DNA of 64,000 nucleotides from JACNKV01 sp964388155 (GTDB taxonomy: Bacteria > Fidelibacterota > Marinisomatia > Marinisomatales > JACNKV01): the NCBI GenBank assembly GCA_964388155.1, contig CAYLYH010000001.1:1-64000 (forward strand). The letters run 5' to 3'. Positions 34,971 to 43,813 of the stretch are shown here, in pieces. The notes under the pieces are model-generated. The model was not told the DNA's origin. It worked only from the letters and a program-made list of their open reading frames with translations, and did not search any database. A program made the translations under genes and the position numbers. How positions within the stretch are numbered: the stretch's first letter is position 1; each line of letters starts with the position of its first letter.

Positions 34971-37900
34971 ATGTCTGATAAGTTATACCCAATGGAGTTA
35001 AACCACTTATTGAAATGGGTTCTTGAAGAAGAGAAACATGGCAGTATCTTTGGAGTCACGGAGGATCTGTTCTTCAATCCAAATGAACAAGATGTCTTTC
35101 GTATGCAACGTTATGGTCAGCTGATGGAAACTCCCATCGGTGTTGCTGCCGGACCTCATACCCAGATGGCTCAAAATATCATTTTAGCGTGGTTAATGGG
35201 CGCTAGATATATTGAGCTCAAAACTGTGCAAACGCTTGATGAACTGGAAGTCTCTAAACCCTGTATTGATATGCAGGACGAAGGCTACAATTGTGAATGG
35301 TCACAGGAACTTAAACTAAATCAGTCTTTCTCTGAATATTTAAATGCCTGGATTATCATTCATATTCTCAAAGATAAATTCGGATGGGGAAATGATCAAG
35401 ACTTGGGCGGGATATTTAATATGTCTGCCGGATATAATCTAGTCGGAATTAAAAAAACAAATGTTCAACAATTTTTTGATTTGATGGAGAATTGCCAGCC
35501 TCATCTTGATTATAGATTAAATCGCATCGAGCATATTTATCCGAATATAAAAAATCTAAGTATCCCGGCGAAATTATCGGATAATCTCACACTTTCAACC
35601 ATGCATGGCTGTCCACCGGATGAAATTGAATCGATCGGAAAGTATCTGATAGAAGAACGTAAGTATCACACGACCGTCAAACTGAATCCAACACTATTAG
35701 GACCAAAAAAGCTGAAAGAAATCTTAAATCATCGCCTTGGGTTTAATGATGTAACCGTTCCCGATGAAGCCTTTGGACATGACCTGAAATATCCCGATGC
35801 TATAAAGTTGATCAAAAGTTTACAATCATCTGCGGAAAAAAATGGAGTCGAGTTTGGATTAAAGTTGACCAACACACTTGAAGTAGAAAATCATAAACCG
35901 ATTTTTCCGTCAAATGAAAAAATGATGTATATGAGCGGAAGGGCGTTGCACCCGATCAGTATTCATGTCGCAAAGAAACTGCAAACCGAATTCAATGGCA
36001 ATCTGGATATTTCATTTTCCGCGGGAATGGATGCGTTCAATGTCACTGATGTATTAGCAGCAAACATAAAACCGATTACTGTCTGTACTGACATCTTAAA
36101 ACCGGGTGGATATACACGGTTAGCACAATATCTGTCAGAGATAAAAAAACAGTTTGCAGACAAAAATGTATCTTCAATTCATGAATTTATTTTATCAAAC
36201 GGTAACGCTGCAACTAACTTAAGAACAACCGGACTAAATAATCTGAAAAAATACGCTGAATCTGTTCTGAATCACGCCGCTTATCACAAAGATAATAGGC
36301 ATTTTGAATCCATCAAGACAGAAAGACCTCTTACACGATATGACTGCGTTAAAGCACCTTGCACTGAATCCTGCGCAACCGGTCAGGAAATTCCCGAGTA
36401 TATGCATCAGGTTGCTAACGGGCATTTCGACAAAGCTTATGAAACTATTTTAAGAACAAATGCAATGCCGGGTGTTACCGGATATGTCTGTGATCATCTT
36501 TGTCAAACAAAATGCACTCGAAACAATTTAGACAGCACATTGTTAATACGTGAAATTAAAAGGTTCGCCACTGAAAACAATTCTGTTAAAGCTCTTGTTC
36601 CTAAACCCTCCAACGGATTAAAAACCGCTGTCATCGGAGCCGGTCCTTCAGGGTTAACCTGTGCTTACTATCTGGCGCTTGAAGGATTTGAAGTTGAGAT
36701 TTATGAATCGAAACCATTCGCCGGTGGTATGGTATCGGATGCAATTCCCGGTTTTCGCCTTACCGATGATTCGATAAAAAATGATATTGAATTAGTGAAA
36801 TCTGTTGGAGTCATATTCCATTTCAATTCAAGTATTGATAAAAATAGATTTAACGAATTACGATCAAATTATGATTATGTTTATCTTGGAGCTGGTGCTC
36901 AAGATAATAAGAGATTGAATATTCAAGGAGAAAAATTATCAAACGTTATTGAACCTCTGACCTTTTTATCTGATGTACGACAAGGCAACGTTAAGGAAGT
37001 GGGTGAACGAGTGGCCGTTATTGGGGGAGGAAACACAGCAATAGATGCCGCACGGACCTCACGCCGGTTAGGATTAGATGTAACAATACTTTACCGCAGA
37101 ACGATGAAAGAAATGCCGGCTGATATGGAAGAAATTGTAGCCGCGCTGGAGGAAGGTATCCATCTGCAGGAACTTGTTGCTCCTGAAAAGATTGCTGACG
37201 GTGGTGACGGAACTGCGATATTAACGTGTTTCAAAATGGAATTGGGGAAACCGGATGAGAGCGGACGGGCACGCCCGATAAAAATTGACGGTTCAGAGTT
37301 TGAACTTGCTTTCGATAAAATTATCCCGGCAGTCGGACAAGATATCGCATTGGACTATGTAACTTGGCAAGAATTGGTCCCTGATAATGTGACCGGAGAA
37401 ACAAAGCTGAAGAATGTTTTTGCCGGTGGGGATATTGTCCGCGGAGCTTCTTCCGTAATCAATGCTGTGGGAGATGGGCGTAAAGCCGCTGAGAATATAA
37501 TCCGTGCAGCTAAGCTGGATAATCATCATGCGCAAGATTCCTCATTGCGATTTAATAAAATCGAATATCAAAAGAAATTAGCATTTAGAGAATATGGAAT
37601 TACCACACCGCATTTATCCCCGGATGAACGAATTAATTTTAATTTAGTAACAAGGACGCTGGCTAAAGAAGAAGCAGTGGCAGAAGCCTCCAGGTGCCTC
37701 CAATGTGATGATGTTTGTGATGTTTGTGTAAGTGTATGTCCTAACTTAGCGAATATGTCATATATAGCCGAACAAAGAACCTATCCTGTTTATCAATTAT
37801 CTGCTAAAAATAGAGGAGTGAATATTGTACAAATTGGTACATTCACAATCTCCCAAGAACCACAAATTATCAATATCGGTGACTTTTGTAATGAATGCGG

Positions 37901-38243
37901 AAATTGTACAACTTTCTGTCCGACGGCGGGTGATCCGTATAAAACGAAGCCCAAATTCTTTCTGAATAGAGAAACCTTTGATGCAGAAGAAAAAGGATAT
38001 TGGATGGATGGAAATACACTTTTCTCAAAAACGGATGGAGTACAGTCATCACTGAATTTAACGGAAGGGAATTACAGGTATAAATCAGATGTCATTAATA
38101 TTAATATGGATTCATCTAATTATGAAATAATTTCAGCTCAATTCTTAAATGGAAATAGCGAAATGGAATCTTCCAACATAACAGAAATGATTGTATTATT
38201 TGAAAACATGAAAGATTATCCATTATTTAATACAGACAAATAA
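34971..38243 (+). CDS. ygfK: YgfK, putative selenate/uric-acid reductase flavoprotein subunit
   Basis: 1090 residues, slightly longer than E. coli YgfK (about 1030). Domains in order: a dihydroorotate-dehydrogenase-like barrel (1-430; TPIGVAAGPHTQMAQN, STMHGCPPDEI); a GltD-like N-terminal FeS domain (450-530; CVKAPCTESCATGQ, CDHLCQTKCTRNN); FAD domain (AVIGAGPSGLTCAYYLA, near 551); NAD(P)-binding motif (VAVIGGGNTAIDAART, near 680); and C-terminal cysteines (CLQCDDVCDVCVSVCPN, then CNECGNCTTFCPTAG) for 4Fe-4S clusters. In E. coli ygfK-ssnA-ygfM-xdhD are contiguous and needed for anaerobic purine use. Here ygfK is followed by an amidohydrolase, a YgfM-like and an XdhD-like gene, the same order. 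It likely moves electrons from NAD(P)H to XdhD. Confidence 0.88.
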   Translation: MSDKLYPMELNHLLKWVLEEEKHGSIFGVTEDLFFNPNEQDVFRMQRYGQLMETPIGVAAGPHTQMAQNIILAWLMGARYIELKTVQTLDELEVSKPCIDMQDEGYNCEWSQELKLNQSFSEYLNAWIIIHILKDKFGWGNDQDLGGIFNMSAGYNLVGIKKTNVQQFFDLMENCQPHLDYRLNRIEHIYPNIKNLSIPAKLSDNLTLSTMHGCPPDEIESIGKYLIEERKYHTTVKLNPTLLGPKKLKEILNHRLGFNDVTVPDEAFGHDLKYPDAIKLIKSLQSSAEKNGVEFGLKLTNTLEVENHKPIFPSNEKMMYMSGRALHPISIHVAKKLQTEFNGNLDISFSAGMDAFNVTDVLAANIKPITVCTDILKPGGYTRLAQYLSEIKKQFADKNVSSIHEFILSNGNAATNLRTTGLNNLKKYAESVLNHAAYHKDNRHFESIKTERPLTRYDCVKAPCTESCATGQEIPEYMHQVANGHFDKAYETILRTNAMPGVTGYVCDHLCQTKCTRNNLDSTLLIREIKRFATENNSVKALVPKPSNGLKTAVIGAGPSGLTCAYYLALEGFEVEIYESKPFAGGMVSDAIPGFRLTDDSIKNDIELVKSVGVIFHFNSSIDKNRFNELRSNYDYVYLGAGAQDNKRLNIQGEKLSNVIEPLTFLSDVRQGNVKEVGERVAVIGGGNTAIDAARTSRRLGLDVTILYRRTMKEMPADMEEIVAALEEGIHLQELVAPEKIADGGDGTAILTCFKMELGKPDESGRARPIKIDGSEFELAFDKIIPAVGQDIALDYVTWQELVPDNVTGETKLKNVFAGGDIVRGASSVINAVGDGRKAAENIIRAAKLDNHHAQDSSLRFNKIEYQKKLAFREYGITTPHLSPDERINFNLVTRTLAKEEAVAEASRCLQCDDVCDVCVSVCPNLANMSYIAEQRTYPVYQLSAKNRGVNIVQIGTFTISQEPQIINIGDFCNECGNCTTFCPTAGDPYKTKPKFFLNRETFDAEEKGYWMDGNTLFSKTDGVQSSLNLTEGNYRYKSDVININMDSSNYEIISAQFLNGNSEMESSNITEMIVLFENMKDYPLFNTDK

Positions 38244-39649
38244 TGAAAATACTATTAATTAAAAACCCACTGTCTGTTGCCACAATGAACGATTCTAAAG
38301 ATGAGTTCAGCGGCGGACATATTTTAGTTGAAGATAATAAGATTAAATCCATTGGTCCAGCAGAAATCAGCGTGAATGCTGATGATGTGATAGATGCAAC
38401 AGGAATGGTCGTGCTGCCTGGTTTTATAAACACACATCATCATTTATATCAAACGCTGACACGGAACATTCCGTTGATGCAGAATCAGCCTTTATTTAGT
38501 TGGCTGACCAATCACTATGAGGTATGGCGTGAATTGACTGAGGAAGCCGTTACTGTCAGTACAAAAGTAGGTTTGTTGGAGTTGATGAAGTCTGGAACAA
38601 CCACCAGTTCTGACCATTTATACTTATTTCCGAATAAAATTTCCGGAAAACTGATTGATGCTGAAATAGAAAGTGCAAAAAGTTTGGGAATGCGGTTTCA
38701 GCCTACACGTGGCTCAATGTCGCTTGGGAAATCGCAGGGAGGATTACCACCGGATGATACTGTTCAGACTGAAGCAGAGATACAACGTGATTCCGAACGG
38801 CTCATTAATACTTATCACGACGCTTCTGACGGTGCGATGGTTCGCATATCACTGGCACCGTGCTCGCCATTTTCTGTTACTCCGGAATTAATGAAATTTA
38901 CTGCTGATTTTGCGTTATCTAATGATATTCAAATGCACACCCATCTTGCTGAGACCATTGATGAGGAAAATTTCTGCGTTGAGGAATTTGGAGATCGTCC
39001 CGCTGCGTATGTTGATAGTTTAGGCTGGATGAATCGAAAATCTTGGTTTGCTCATGCAATTCACCTTAATGATTCCGAGATTCAACGAATGGCGGATACG
39101 GGAGCAGGTATGACGCATTGCCCGACATCCAATATGCGTTTGGGAAGCGGGATTGCGCGTATCAAGGAAATGATGGATGCGAATGTCCGCGTTAGCATTG
39201 GTGTAGATGGTTCTGCGTCCAACGATGCCGGGAATATGCTGATGGAAATTCGTAATGCGATGATGCTTTCACGGTTACGCGATGAAGAGTATTGGCTGAC
39301 AGCACGAGATGTCTTGTGGCTGGCAACACGCGGCAGTGCTTCGGTTTTGGGCAGGGATGATATCGGTCAGCTTTCGGTAGGGAAGCAAGCGGATTTAGTC
39401 CTTTTCTCAACGGATAAACTTGAATATGCCGGTGGAATGTCAGATCCTTTGGCGGCATTGATATTCAATGTTCGCACTTCACCGGTGGATTATTTAATTA
39501 TCAATGGTAAAATCCAAGTTAGAAACGGCAAAACAAGCACAAATGAATTTTCCTTAATTCATTCTCATAATAAAATCGCAGAGAGAATGGTTTCTCAAGC
39601 AACGAAAAAAACCGGAATAAACTTTTACAGTAGCCGCAATGAACACTAA
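38243..39649 (+). CDS. 8-oxoguanine-deaminase/guanine-deaminase-like amidohydrolase
   Basis: 468 residues starting at an ATG that overlaps the last base of the ygfK stop. Motifs: GFINTHHHLYQTLTR (about residue 62), TTTSSDHLY, HTHLAETIDEENF (about 235), WFAHAIHL, MTHCPTSNMRLGSG and VSIGVDGSASNDAGNM. This pattern is shared by 8-oxoguanine deaminase, hydroxyatrazine ethylaminohydrolase (AtzB) and TrzN; the FCVEEFGDRP and SNDAGNM phrases favour the 8-oxoguanine deaminase group, which gives uric acid. It takes the place that ssnA has in E. coli between ygfK and ygfM. Guanine deamination is an alternative. Confidence 0.8.
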   Translation: MKILLIKNPLSVATMNDSKDEFSGGHILVEDNKIKSIGPAEISVNADDVIDATGMVVLPGFINTHHHLYQTLTRNIPLMQNQPLFSWLTNHYEVWRELTEEAVTVSTKVGLLELMKSGTTTSSDHLYLFPNKISGKLIDAEIESAKSLGMRFQPTRGSMSLGKSQGGLPPDDTVQTEAEIQRDSERLINTYHDASDGAMVRISLAPCSPFSVTPELMKFTADFALSNDIQMHTHLAETIDEENFCVEEFGDRPAAYVDSLGWMNRKSWFAHAIHLNDSEIQRMADTGAGMTHCPTSNMRLGSGIARIKEMMDANVRVSIGVDGSASNDAGNMLMEIRNAMMLSRLRDEEYWLTARDVLWLATRGSASVLGRDDIGQLSVGKQADLVLFSTDKLEYAGGMSDPLAALIFNVRTSPVDYLIINGKIQVRNGKTSTNEFSLIHSHNKIAERMVSQATKKTGINFYSSRNEH

Positions 39650-39778
39650 AATCTGCAAATTGGAAAGAATAATTTAGGCTTAATAAACAATTTTGAAAAT
39701 AACCATAATTAGGATGGTGTAAATATGCACTTACAAAAAACAATCTTCATGTTACTTTGCGAACTTGGTGGCTGTTAG

Positions 39779-40543
39779 ATGTGGAATTCAATTAAATCTG
39801 TCATTAAACCAAAAACATTAACAGAAGCATATTCCTTGATTGACGGAAAGCATATCGTACTTTTTGGAGGTGGGAGTTATTTAGTCTCAGAAAAGGATAA
39901 AACTATACATACCTTGGTTGATATTAATGATTTAGTGAAAAACTCGATTAAAGCCGATGTTGAAGGTGTCATCATAGAAGGAGGTGCAACACTGCAAGCC
40001 TTCATGGACACAGTGACCGCTGTCAATCCTGACTGTCGTTTAATTGACGGATGCAGATATTCCTGTTCGTCTAAAAATATCCGTAACCAACGGACGTTCG
40101 GCGGAGAAGTTGGGAAGGGTCGTTGCGATTCAGATATATTGGTGTTTTTAAATGCTGTAAATGCCGATATAAGACTTGTTGCGGATAGTGTAAAACAAGT
40201 GAGTATCCGTAAATGGGATGGGAGAGGAATTGTAACAAAGATCGAATACATTCCCAAAAATATTGAAGGAGTGGAACTTGTGAGGTCTGCAAGAATTCCT
40301 TCTGCGCCATCATTCGTTAGTGTTTGTGCAATTAAAAAGAAGGGTTATTTTGATATCAGTATCGGCGGTAAATGCTCAGAAATTCAAACTTTTTCTGTCC
40401 CGGCAGAAAAATGGAATAATACTGAAATAAAAACGATAAGTTCAAAAGCAGTAAGATGTTTTTCTGATGACCAATATGGTTCGCTTGATTACAAACAAAT
40501 TCTTATTGAGACGTTGATCAACAGAGCAGGAGGTTCCCTATGA
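39779..40543 (+). CDS. ygfM: YgfM-like FAD-binding subunit of the XdhD complex
   Basis: 254 residues, near E. coli YgfM (about 259). The flavin-binding start is VLFGGGSYLVSEKDK (residues ~29-45), with IRNQRTFGGEVGKGRCDSDILVFL (about 100) replacing the usual IGGN..AxxxGD motif of xanthine dehydrogenase FAD subunits, and the C-terminal domain is short. It overlaps the XdhD FeS gene by four bases. It would bridge electrons between YgfK and the XdhD Mo protein (inference). A 17-codon reading frame abuts its start. Confidence 0.8.
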   Translation: MWNSIKSVIKPKTLTEAYSLIDGKHIVLFGGGSYLVSEKDKTIHTLVDINDLVKNSIKADVEGVIIEGGATLQAFMDTVTAVNPDCRLIDGCRYSCSSKNIRNQRTFGGEVGKGRCDSDILVFLNAVNADIRLVADSVKQVSIRKWDGRGIVTKIEYIPKNIEGVELVRSARIPSAPSFVSVCAIKKKGYFDISIGGKCSEIQTFSVPAEKWNNTEIKTISSKAVRCFSDDQYGSLDYKQILIETLINRAGGSL

Positions 40544-41001
40544 TTGGATTTTATTTAAACGGAAAACCGGTTTTTGGGGATTTCCATCCGGGAACAACAT
40601 TGTTCGATTATCTCAGAGACCAGGAAATATTCAGCGTTAAATTTGGTTCTGAAAAAGGGGAAACTGGAGCGGGTTCAGTATTACTTGACAGTAAGATAAT
40701 GAATTCTTCGCTATTGCTAATGCATACGATAGATGGAAAAGTCATTGAAACGGTCGAATCATTTTCGCAGGGACTTGGCGTACATCCTTTGCAGGAAGCA
40801 TTTATCGAAGAAGGAGCCGTCCAATGCGGCTATTGTACCCCTAGTATGATTTTAGCCGCCGAATCCCTTTTACGTAAGAATCCCATCCCAAATGATGACC
40901 ATGTGCGAGAGAGCCTTTCCGGCGTTTATTGCCGCTGCACAGGTTTTGTTAAACCAATCCGTGCTATTATGAATTACGCCGATAAAGGGGAGGGTAAATG
41001 A
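40540..41001 (+). CDS. XdhD-type FeS subunit lacking the plant-type 2Fe-2S cysteines
   Basis: 153 residues with the two-domain xanthine dehydrogenase FeS fold. The N-terminal cluster motif (usually CxxxxCGxC...C) reads SEKGETGAG...NSS, so the four expected cysteines are Ser37, Thr42, Gly45 and Ser57: that cluster cannot form. The second cluster is complete (Cys96, Cys99, Cys131, Cys133). Flanking residues still align (LFDYLRD, KFGSEKGETGAGSV), so this is a domain that lost its cluster and not a different protein. As I recall, the N-terminal part of E. coli XdhD is likewise cysteine-poor and has lost both clusters; this gene would be an intermediate state and is unfused. It overlaps the genes on both sides by four bases. 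Confidence 0.85.
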   Translation: MIGFYLNGKPVFGDFHPGTTLFDYLRDQEIFSVKFGSEKGETGAGSVLLDSKIMNSSLLLMHTIDGKVIETVESFSQGLGVHPLQEAFIEEGAVQCGYCTPSMILAAESLLRKNPIPNDDHVRESLSGVYCRCTGFVKPIRAIMNYADKGEGK

Positions 41002-43286
41002 TGAAAGTTATTGGTCAAAAAGCAAAACGTGTGGACGGTCTAGGGTTAGTCAAAGGAAAACCCGTATTTGCTGACGATGTGCCGAAGAAAGATTTTCTAT
41101 ATTTAAAAATCCTTCGAAGTCCGTTTCCCCATGCAAAAATAACATCAATAGATTATTCCAAAGCCTTAGAAGTAGAGGGAGTCAACCTTGTATTAACGCA
41201 CGAAGATTTTAAACCAATTTACTACACAACTGCCGGGCAAGGTGCACCGGAACCCTCTCCGCATGATACATTGGTTTTAGATTCTACCGTCCGATTTGTC
41301 GGCGATCGCGTTGCCGTAGTGGCGAGTGAAACTTTGGAAGCTGCCGAAAAAGCAACGTGCTTAATTAAAGTGAAATATGAGGAACTGCCGGCACTTTTTG
41401 ATGTCGAAAAGTCTATTGGGAATCAGACATTAATCCATCCGGATAAAGAGGGGTTTAGTTTTGTTTTTGATCCAAAGAACAATATTGCTGCGAATATCGA
41501 TGAAGAACTGGGTGATGTTGAAAAAGCGTTGTCCGAATCAGAATTTGTTTTTAAAAATACCTACTCAACTCCCTATGTCCAACATGCGCATATTGAACCG
41601 CATATATCACTATCTTGGCTAGATGAGAATGACCGTATCGTCATCCGTACGGCAACTCAGGTTCCGCATCATGTTCGCCGAATTGTGGCAGAAGTATTAG
41701 ATATTCCGATTGCAAAGATCAGAGTGATGAAGCCGCGAATCGGAGGCGGATTTGGTTCCAAACAAGAAATTATCGGGGAAGAATTAGTCGCTGCCGTCAC
41801 TTTACGAACAGGTAGACCGGCACGTTTAGAGTACACCCGTGAGGAAGAATTCACCGTTGCCCGTTCACGGCATCCTCAAAAAGTGACCTTCCGTATCGGT
41901 TTGGACAAAGACTTATTCATTAATGCGATCGACATGGAAATTCTCCAAAATTCGGGTGCGTATGGACCGCATGCACTAACGGTTATGTCCGTTTCCGCCA
42001 GTAAAACCCTGGCACTCTACAAATCTTTGAACGTGCGGATAAAGGCAAATTCTGTGTATACAAATTTACCGCCTGCAGGTGCTTACCGCGGATATGGCGC
42101 TCCCCAAGGATTTTTTGCACTGGAATCGATGATGGATGAAATTGCAAATGATTTGAATGTCGATCCGATTGGGTTGCGTGAGAAAAATTATTTCCAAGAA
42201 GGGGATGAAGTCCCAATTGCCAAGGTATTAGGAGAAGGCCGTGAAGGATTCCCCGTCATTTTGAATACCTCCGGTGTGCGTGAATGTATTGTTGAAGGAA
42301 AACAACTTATCGACTGGAATACGTTAAGAGTATCGGAGAAAACCGGCATTCACCGTCGTGGTGTGGGTATGGCGACTGTTGCTCAGGGGTCAGGAATTGC
42401 CGGAATCGATATGGGAGCTGCCTACATCAAAATGAATGAGGACGGCAGTTTTAATCTTAATATTGGTGCAACGGATCTTGGAACCGGCTCGGATACGGCG
42501 ATGGCTCAGATTGCGGCAGAGATACTTGAAGTACCTATTGAAAAAATCATTGTTTATTCTTCTGACACAGATTTAACACCGTTCGATACAGGCGCTTATG
42601 CATCAAGCACGACGTTTATCACCGGTGGTGCTGTTATAAAAGCAGCTGAAGATATTCGAAATCAAATTCTTGATCAAGGCATGAAACTTTTGGATGTAAA
42701 GGAGGCAGTAATAAAAGACAATTATGTTGTAGCTGCAAATGATGATAAAATCTCCTATCAAGATATTTGTACAAAATCATTTTATACTGACCATCAAAAA
42801 CAAATCCAAGCCGTCGCCTCGCACATGAGTTATGATAGTCCTCCGCCGTATAATGCGACATTTGCGGATGTTACCGTCGACACTGAAACAGGATTTGTCA
42901 AAGTTAACAAGGTAGTGTCAGTCACCGATGCGGGTCGGATCATAAATCAACAAATGTCAGAAGGCCAAGTTGAAGGGGCGATTCCGCAATCCCTGGGAAT
43001 GGCATTATCGGAATTTATGATATTCGATGAGAAGGGGAGAGCAGTCAATCGAGATTTTGGGACATACAATATTTACACAGCGATTGATATGCCGGAAATT
43101 GTCTCTAAGTTTATTCACACCGATGAACCGACCGGCCCGTTTGGTGCCAAGGCGGTAGCGGAAATTCCGACAAACGGACCTGCACCGGCTGTGGTAAATG
43201 CAATCTATAACGCCTGTGGTGTGCGTATTAGAAACCTTCCGATTACTCCTGAAAAAATACTGCGCGGATTAGGGAAACTTAAATAA
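40998..43286 (+). CDS. xdhD: XdhD-like molybdenum hydroxylase/reductase subunit
   Basis: 762 residues matching the Mo part of XdhD: YYTTAGQGAPEPSPHD near residue 76, RIGGGFGSKQEII near 248, TREEEF near 280, GAYRGYGAPQG (substrate Arg) near 360 and catalytic Glu722 in GAKAVAEIP. The usual GQG loop is GTG (Thr496 in ATDLGTGSDTA), and GAKGxGE is GAKAVAE. These are differences from the hydroxylase at 22438. It follows its FeS and FAD partners in one overlapping operon with ygfK. Recent work links E. coli-type XdhD/YgfK/YgfM to reductive uric acid metabolism; the direction here is inferred. Confidence 0.87.
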   Translation: MMKVIGQKAKRVDGLGLVKGKPVFADDVPKKDFLYLKILRSPFPHAKITSIDYSKALEVEGVNLVLTHEDFKPIYYTTAGQGAPEPSPHDTLVLDSTVRFVGDRVAVVASETLEAAEKATCLIKVKYEELPALFDVEKSIGNQTLIHPDKEGFSFVFDPKNNIAANIDEELGDVEKALSESEFVFKNTYSTPYVQHAHIEPHISLSWLDENDRIVIRTATQVPHHVRRIVAEVLDIPIAKIRVMKPRIGGGFGSKQEIIGEELVAAVTLRTGRPARLEYTREEEFTVARSRHPQKVTFRIGLDKDLFINAIDMEILQNSGAYGPHALTVMSVSASKTLALYKSLNVRIKANSVYTNLPPAGAYRGYGAPQGFFALESMMDEIANDLNVDPIGLREKNYFQEGDEVPIAKVLGEGREGFPVILNTSGVRECIVEGKQLIDWNTLRVSEKTGIHRRGVGMATVAQGSGIAGIDMGAAYIKMNEDGSFNLNIGATDLGTGSDTAMAQIAAEILEVPIEKIIVYSSDTDLTPFDTGAYASSTTFITGGAVIKAAEDIRNQILDQGMKLLDVKEAVIKDNYVVAANDDKISYQDICTKSFYTDHQKQIQAVASHMSYDSPPPYNATFADVTVDTETGFVKVNKVVSVTDAGRIINQQMSEGQVEGAIPQSLGMALSEFMIFDEKGRAVNRDFGTYNIYTAIDMPEIVSKFIHTDEPTGPFGAKAVAEIPTNGPAPAVVNAIYNACGVRIRNLPITPEKILRGLGKLK

Positions 43287-43333
43287 TTTCGACCCTATTA
43301 AGGATTGATTTCTCAACAAGTTGGTGAAATAAT

Positions 43334-43813
43334 ATGGAAAATAATAAACAGACTAAGTATTTTAATGTGAGCTGGCAAGAACTGCATCGGGATGCACGTG
43401 CATTAGCATGGCGTTTACTTTCTAAAAAAGAGTGGAAAGGAATCGCCGCTATTACACGAGGCGGACTTGTTCCTGCAGCTATTGTATCAAGAGAGCTAGA
43501 TATTCGCATTATAGATACAATCTGCGTTGCGACGTATGACCGTCAAATAATCGGAAAATCCAAATTATTAAAAGGGATTGATCACGATGGAGAAGGATGG
43601 CTATTGATTGATGATTTGGTGGATACTGGGACAACGGCTCAAATTGCACGAGATATCTTTCCAAAAGCACATTTTGCGACCATCTATGCAAAACCGGAAG
43701 GTCGCCCTTTAGTCGATACCTTCATCACTGAAGTAAGTCAGGATACATGGATTCAATTTCCATGGGATATGGTATCGGATTATGCCGTGCCGTTGGCTGA
43801 AAAAAATAGTTGA
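43334..43813 (+). CDS. gpt: Xanthine-guanine phosphoribosyltransferase
   Basis: 159 residues, length of E. coli Gpt (152). Matching segments: EWKGIAAITRGGLVPAAIVSRELDIR (about residues 35-60), the PRPP loop LIDDLVDTGTTAQIA (about 95-110), and PKAHFATIYAKPEGRPLVDTF and QDTWIQFPWDM at the end. It converts xanthine, guanine and to a lesser degree hypoxanthine to nucleotides with PRPP. As the last gene of the purine island it would allow salvage of part of the imported purine. Confidence 0.92.
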   Translation: MENNKQTKYFNVSWQELHRDARALAWRLLSKKEWKGIAAITRGGLVPAAIVSRELDIRIIDTICVATYDRQIIGKSKLLKGIDHDGEGWLLIDDLVDTGTTAQIARDIFPKAHFATIYAKPEGRPLVDTFITEVSQDTWIQFPWDMVSDYAVPLAEKNS

